Of a DNA stretch of 64,000 nt, positions 59,590 through 64,000 are shown in pieces. Source of the DNA: Myrica gale. Its lineage: Eukaryota > Streptophyta > Magnoliopsida > Fagales > Myricaceae. Each line of letters starts with the position of its first letter. Position 1 is the first letter of the stretch. Location: contig OZ005620.1 of NCBI GenBank assembly GCA_963930655.1, positions 5,905,001 to 5,969,000 on the forward strand, given 5' to 3'. Below the pieces are notes generated by a model. That model saw only the letters and a list, made by a program, of their open reading frames with translations. It searched no databases and was not told the origin of the DNA. The translations under genes were made by a program, and so were the position numbers.

Positions 59590-60731
59590 CGGCTATATAT
59601 CATGTAGATAACGCGAAAAGACCATGTGTGCTTCTTTTCCTCTTCTCCCTTTCCCCCGGCCTCTTCTTGATTTCTTTGTTTTATTTTCAGTCTGATCTTT
59701 TTCTTCCTTGGATTGGATTACGCTAATGTACAGCTAGTTTTGATGGTAATGGGCAATGATGGATTCCTTTTAGAGAAGGCGCGCTTCTTGTGTATTAGTA
59801 GCTGCAACCAGTTGTTTCACCTTGTCTTCCCTTAAAGAAGACCTAGTAATGCTTGAATTTAGAAATGTTATTGGATTTTGTTAAAAAGTAATAAAAATTT
59901 TGAAATATATTTGAGAGATGATTGAATAATATTTTGGAATTTTATGAGTGTTTGTGAAAAAAAATGAAAGAGAAAGCATTTGAATAAATTTTGTATGTTT
60001 ATTGTGATAAAAAGAGATAATTTCATCTAAAAGAGGAATGAAAGAGAAGTGCACTGTGCCGAATTTGCCTACATATTACATAAAGCCTTTGAGACATTAC
60101 CTGATTTGTGTATGATGATTAATGGTGATAAATGTATGGTGTTGGAGCTCTATATTGTCCTGAAGGGTCAGTTGGATATGTATTGGTGGGACTCAAATGA
60201 GAAAGAGGGCAATAATGTCGGGATTAGTGAAGTTTACACTCAATAGCGATCACCTCTAAAGATTAATGCCCACTTTCTCAACTAAAGTTGGATTTTTTAT
60301 ATCATACCTAAATTGGATCAGTCCAAATACATAAACGTAAAAGCAAATCCCCTTATGAAATACTTATTTTCCAAAAGAAGAACACGTTTCTCCTACCTAT
60401 ATATATATAATATATATATAGGGGCAGCTAGGCAGAAGCAATTAGTTTCACGATGACATAACATAGGATAAAAAATAATAAGTAATTACAAAATAGAGAC
60501 CCTTAGGCCTTAATAAAGAATGTGTCTGACTAAACACGTGTATCGCTTAATTAGAAAAAAAAAACAAATGACGACAAATTTAAGGAAAAGACAAATAGCC
60601 ATGAAACACATCTCCTTAAAGTTTAGCATGTACCCTTTAGTTTTTTCTTGGTCATGTTCCAAAATTTCAAAAAGTAATTAATATATAATTAAGTTATTTA
60701 CAAACCTATGTCATGACTACTTAGGAATTAA
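59590..60731. other. Spacer downstream of the WD40 gene
   Basis: The first 200-300 bp are probably 3' UTR. The rest is AT-rich, with a palindromic TA stretch at 60400-60420. The 65-aa open frame at 60049-60246 has no recognisable family. Confidence 0.45.
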
Positions 60732-60930
60732 GGCTGCGTTTGGATGTAAAATTTTCTCCAAAATTTTATCTCTCTCCTAATAAAATATTCCAATATAATC
60801 TCTCTCTCTTCCATAAAAAAATATAAAAAATTACAAAAACTATAAACTATTACCTCTCTCTTCACTTTTTCACTAAACCCAATACCAACACTAAACCCAA
60901 TACCAAAAATTTTACCACACAAACCCACCC
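60732..60930 (-). mobile_element. Tourist-like MITE with TAA duplication
   Basis: The best-defined member of the family: ends GGCTGCGTTTGG and ACAAACCCACCC, flanked by TAA (60729-60731 and 60931-60933). It contains a short internal duplication (AACCCAATACCAACACTAAA). Confidence 0.8.
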
Positions 60931-61050
60931 TAAGTGTTATCTCACTTGATGCCCTCCTCGATTTTAGCACTTATCCTTTCTTTGTAAAAAGCACTAAAAC
61001 TAATATCTTCTTTGGATGTTGATCCTTATGGTCATGGTTCAACTATTTAG

Positions 61051-61248
61051 AATGCGTCTGTGTACCAAAATTTTAACTCCTCTAAAATTTTAACACAATT
61101 AAATATTACAATATAATCTCTCTCTCTCCCATCAAATCATTACTATTTACTACAAAAAATATAAAAAATTATCTCTCTCTTCACTTTTACACTAAACTCA
61201 ATACCTAAAATTTTAACAACACTAAAATTTTACAACACAAACACAACC
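61051..61248 (-). mobile_element. Tourist-like MITE (diverged)
   Basis: Same family, ends AATGCGTCTGTG and AACACAAACACAACC, flanked by TAG/TAA. It is closest to the diverged copy at 34267 (shared TCAAATCATTACTATT core, read in reverse). Confidence 0.65.
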
Positions 61249-61542
61249 TAAATATGCGTACGATTTTAGTGCTACGAAATTTTTTGTTTTGCGATGTAGC
61301 CAGCCACATGAAGTAATCAGACGTATTTTCCTTCAAAAATTTAAAACCCCCCTACGAATCAGCTAAGCTAAACTTATCCGGGAAACATTGGTTTGATCGT
61401 ACACACAATATATTATTATAAGGCTATAAGTACCAAACTTGGACGATTGGACCGCGTGCGGACGGAGAAGAAGACCGTCCTATGTGGCTGAGTAACTTGG
61501 TTCTCTTAAAGACTGCATAGTTGCAATATTCTGATATTCAAG

Positions 61543-61684
61543 ATATATATATAATATTACCAACTGGTTTTTTTCCAAAACTTTCAAGGATGACAAACAT
61601 GTCTTTTAAGTCTATATATATATAATATTACCAACTGGTTTTTTTTCCAAAACTTTCGAGGATGACAAACATGTCTTTAAGTCT
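61543..61684. repeat. Tandem duplication, two 71-bp units
   Basis: 61543-61613 and 61614-61684 are near-identical. Each contains ATATTACCAACTGG, CCAAAACTTTC(A/G)AGG and GACAAACATGTCTTT. They differ by one substitution and a few homopolymer bases, so the event is recent. Confidence 0.9.
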
Positions 61685-62038
61685 AGAATGAATCTAGCTA
61701 CTTCTTAAGAAGGGGAAGTGTATTTGGAAGTGTCTATCCGTTCGATCCCTTTTTTTTATCCATAGTTCCTTTATAAGATACGTTTGAGAAGGAAAATTAA
61801 CATCAATTGCCATCTCATTCTGGTGAAGAGACTTGTCGTCCCAGGATGTACCACATGACCCAAAATGTAAAAGTAAAAGAAGAAATTAGTGCTCTTTCCT
61901 TTAACCTTTACTGTAGAAAAATTAGCATTGGACAATTATCATAATCATCATGATCAGACAAAGCAGGGGCGGGTGGGGAGGGGAGCAAACTAACTAAAGT
62001 CTGATCGAACGTATAAAGTTTTATAGGCGCATGAACCA

Positions 62039-62758
62039 TTTTTTTTTCTAAGCAAAGGTGGATTTCATTATACAGGGAATGAGAATACAAGCACCGAATC
62101 TAGAATCATTCAAGACTGAAGACGATCATAGGGGCACAAATGCCCATTACATCAATTTCAAATGTCCGAAGGGCTACAAACCAGAAGGTCATAAAGGCCA
62201 AGAACAACCGGGTCAACAAACCAACAACACCAACCCGGGACCACAGACCCGGGACACAACTCCACGCCGAAAACAACAGAAACTATCGTCGAAGGAAGAA
62301 TCAGGCCAACACCTGTAACAAAAGCACCCACAGAGTAACTTGGCTCCAAAAAGGAGGCAAAGCCCGCCAGGCGCTTCATATCCACGCGCTTCAAGAGGGG
62401 TACGTGAATAGCCAAACACCGAAGGTGCGCTGTCGGACAGGGACGATGTTGAAGAATTAGAGCCGCTGCAGCCGACCAAAGGGCGCGTGCTCGCCGGAAA
62501 ACACCCTGTCAGCGCCAAGAAATATCCATCGGAGCTAAACCCATGAGACGAAACCACCGGGCTTGATAAAAGTAAAAAATCACAAAGAAACAACTCCTGA
62601 CCGGCCGACGGCCAGCCAGAAGGGAGGCGGACGGGAAGAGGAGGAAGTCCTTTCGTCTCCCAGCGGAGGGGGAAGCCGGAAGGGGGATCGCATAAGAGAG
62701 AAGAAGAGAGAGTTTAGAGAGAAGGAGGACCCTCTCTCTCTAGACTTTCGAAAAAAAA
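62039..62758 (-). mobile_element. Probable LINE 3' end
   Basis: On the minus strand the sequence ends TAATGAAATCCACC, then TTTGCTTAGAAAAAAAAA, which is the usual 3' terminus and tail of plant LINEs and is similar to the insert at 12012. The body is less AT-rich than its surroundings and has an open minus frame (62213-62593) that I cannot assign. The 5' limit is uncertain. Confidence 0.45.
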
Positions 62759-62786
62759 TTGCCTTTTGAACAACAAACCTAAAAAG

Positions 62787-63226
62787 CTGAACGTATATAA
62801 TAGAAAACTAATTCGAGAGAGAGAGATCTTCTATCTAGAAACCCCTCCTTGTCCCCTGATTGCAACCCCAAGTACTCATTATTGTTCACGGCAACGGGAG
62901 GAGCTCTTGCCCTTCTTGTTCTCCTCCCCACTCTCATCCCAACCTCTTATGGTTAGGATCTGTACAAACTCTTCCTCTCTGACTTTTTTTTGGGCCTCTT
63001 TTCTAGCGATTTTTTTGAAGCTCGATCTCAATGTCTCTTGGCAATTTGATCTGGTCTCGTTCGGCGTCAACTAGCAGGTACATGTGTCATGTTGAATTTA
63101 GACATGTGTGCCTTGTAATGTCATATGGCTATGCTCGTGGGGACGCTGACTCTATTAAGGGTCCAGTTCTTCCGCTGTGTTTTGATCCCCTCGATGAAAT
63201 ACGGATATCTCATACTGCTAAAAAAA
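62787..63226 (+). mobile_element. Retroposed insert with 17-bp target duplication
   Basis: ACAACAAACCTAAAAAG occurs at 62770-62786 and again at 63227-63243. The enclosed 440 bp end in a run of A just before the second copy. This is the hallmark of target-primed reverse transcription in plus orientation. The insert has no reverse transcriptase and I do not recognise a tRNA-like head, so the source (SINE, truncated LINE or processed transcript) is open. Confidence 0.7.
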
Positions 63227-63243
63227 ACAACAAACCTAAAAAG

Positions 63244-64000
63244 AAAGTAGACAAATCGTTCATCAAAAGGTTTTAAAAAATGCGAAAACGGAGTACAACT
63301 TACATCATACAATATGTTTCTTTATCTATACAGTATTAATTTTGTGCGGTTTCAACGTGGCAGCCTGATGTTACACAGATCTCTACCCTAATGATCTACG
63401 CCATAGGTGATTCTTTATCAGAAGCTTTAATGGTTTGACCCATTTAATTAATTACAGGTGGAGAGGAAGTTAGGTAAAAGTCATGGTTCCCATGCCACGC
63501 TATTCTAACCTACATTTTACCCCATTGTTTTCCTCTTATAAAATAACTTGAAACTATAACATACAGATTTTGTTCATGAACTGGAGAGACCTAATCCCCT
63601 GACTCGGATGGTCTTGTATCCACGTGTCTTACCCTGCAAATGGCAGGATTATCTAGACCATCACTTTTAACGTAAGTTTGAACAAACAAAATCATTTTTG
63701 TGGTGAACCTTTTAGATCAATAAAAATATAATTAGTTCAACAGACGATTAAGATATTCAGCATGTATGCTGGCTAAAGAGGGATCACAAAAATAATATAA
63801 GCTTTTAAGGATGATTAGGATGTGCAATATAAATGTGTGTGTGGGTGTAGGTGTGGGGGTGGGGTGGGGGTGTATGTGAGAAAGAGACAGATGTCTTACT
63901 ACAGAGATTAATTTAAGATTAACTGAGAGGTTACCCAAACAACTAGAACTTAGCAACTTCCATGCAAAATATTTGGCACCGGATTATATATCAAAGAAGG
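63244..64000. other. Right flank
   Basis: No gene was recognised. It contains the G-rich tract at 63835-63872. Confidence 0.45.
63835..63872 (+). repeat. G-rich tract, possible G-quadruplex
   Basis: GTGGGTGTAGGTGTGGGGGT is followed by GGGGTGGGGG, giving four G-runs of three or more separated by short loops. It follows a GT-repeat. Confidence 0.5.

Overview
This is nuclear DNA from a flowering plant. It has long genes with many short exons, GT-AG introns (a few GC-AG), AT-rich spacers and many MITEs, SINEs and Mutator-like elements. Gene order and protein sequences fit a eudicot, and the repeat-rich spacers suggest a perennial or woody one; I cannot name the species.

Layout. (1) 0.9-34.1 kb is a conserved gene block: APC8 (-), an OTP43-type PPR gene broken in this copy (+), DEL1/E2Fe (+), a GMPPA-like nucleotidyltransferase (-) and a peroxisomal ALDH10 aminoaldehyde dehydrogenase (-). 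From memory, Arabidopsis holds the same genes split over two duplicated regions: APC8-DEL1-ALDH10A9 on chromosome 3 and OTP43-KJC1-ALDH10A8 on chromosome 1. This window would then show the pre-fractionation order. (2) Between the convergent DEL1 and GMPPA genes lie about 8 kb of rearranged partial copies of both 3' ends. They include inverted pieces of DEL1 exon 10 that fold into hairpins, a 5'-truncated LINE, and a 2.4-kb run of exon fragments from unrelated genes (Der GTPase, ZPR1, an LRR kinase). (3) 23.4-29.3 kb and 34.1-36.6 kb are gene-free spacers packed with several MITE families. (4) 36.6-40.7 kb holds two adjacent Pack-MULE-type elements of one TIR family, each with a perfect 9-bp target duplication, carrying pieces of an LRR kinase, a YTH-domain protein, a CCCH zinc-finger protein and a PAL. 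(5) 43.1 kb encodes a small conserved plant protein. (6) 44.5-52.3 kb is a decayed alpha-N-acetylglucosaminidase (NAGLU, GH89) gene with missing exons, frameshifts and a solo LTR inside a coding exon. (7) A third Pack-MULE-type element (56.06-58.15 kb) carrying DOMON, C2, UGT and DUF26 fragments sits just upstream of an intronless WD40 gene (JINGUBANG type) at 58.3-59.6 kb. (8) 59.6-64 kb is spacer with MITEs, a tandem duplication and non-LTR retroposons.

Four protein genes look fully intact after manual splicing: APC8 (577 aa), DEL1 (378 aa), GMPPA-like (416 aa) and ALDH10 (503 aa). The small protein (84 aa) and the WD40 protein (416 aa) are intact single-exon genes. These are ordinary housekeeping or regulatory genes. 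The unusual content is the three multi-gene Pack-MULEs and the DEL1-derived foldbacks, which could produce small RNAs against the neighbouring intact DEL1 gene.
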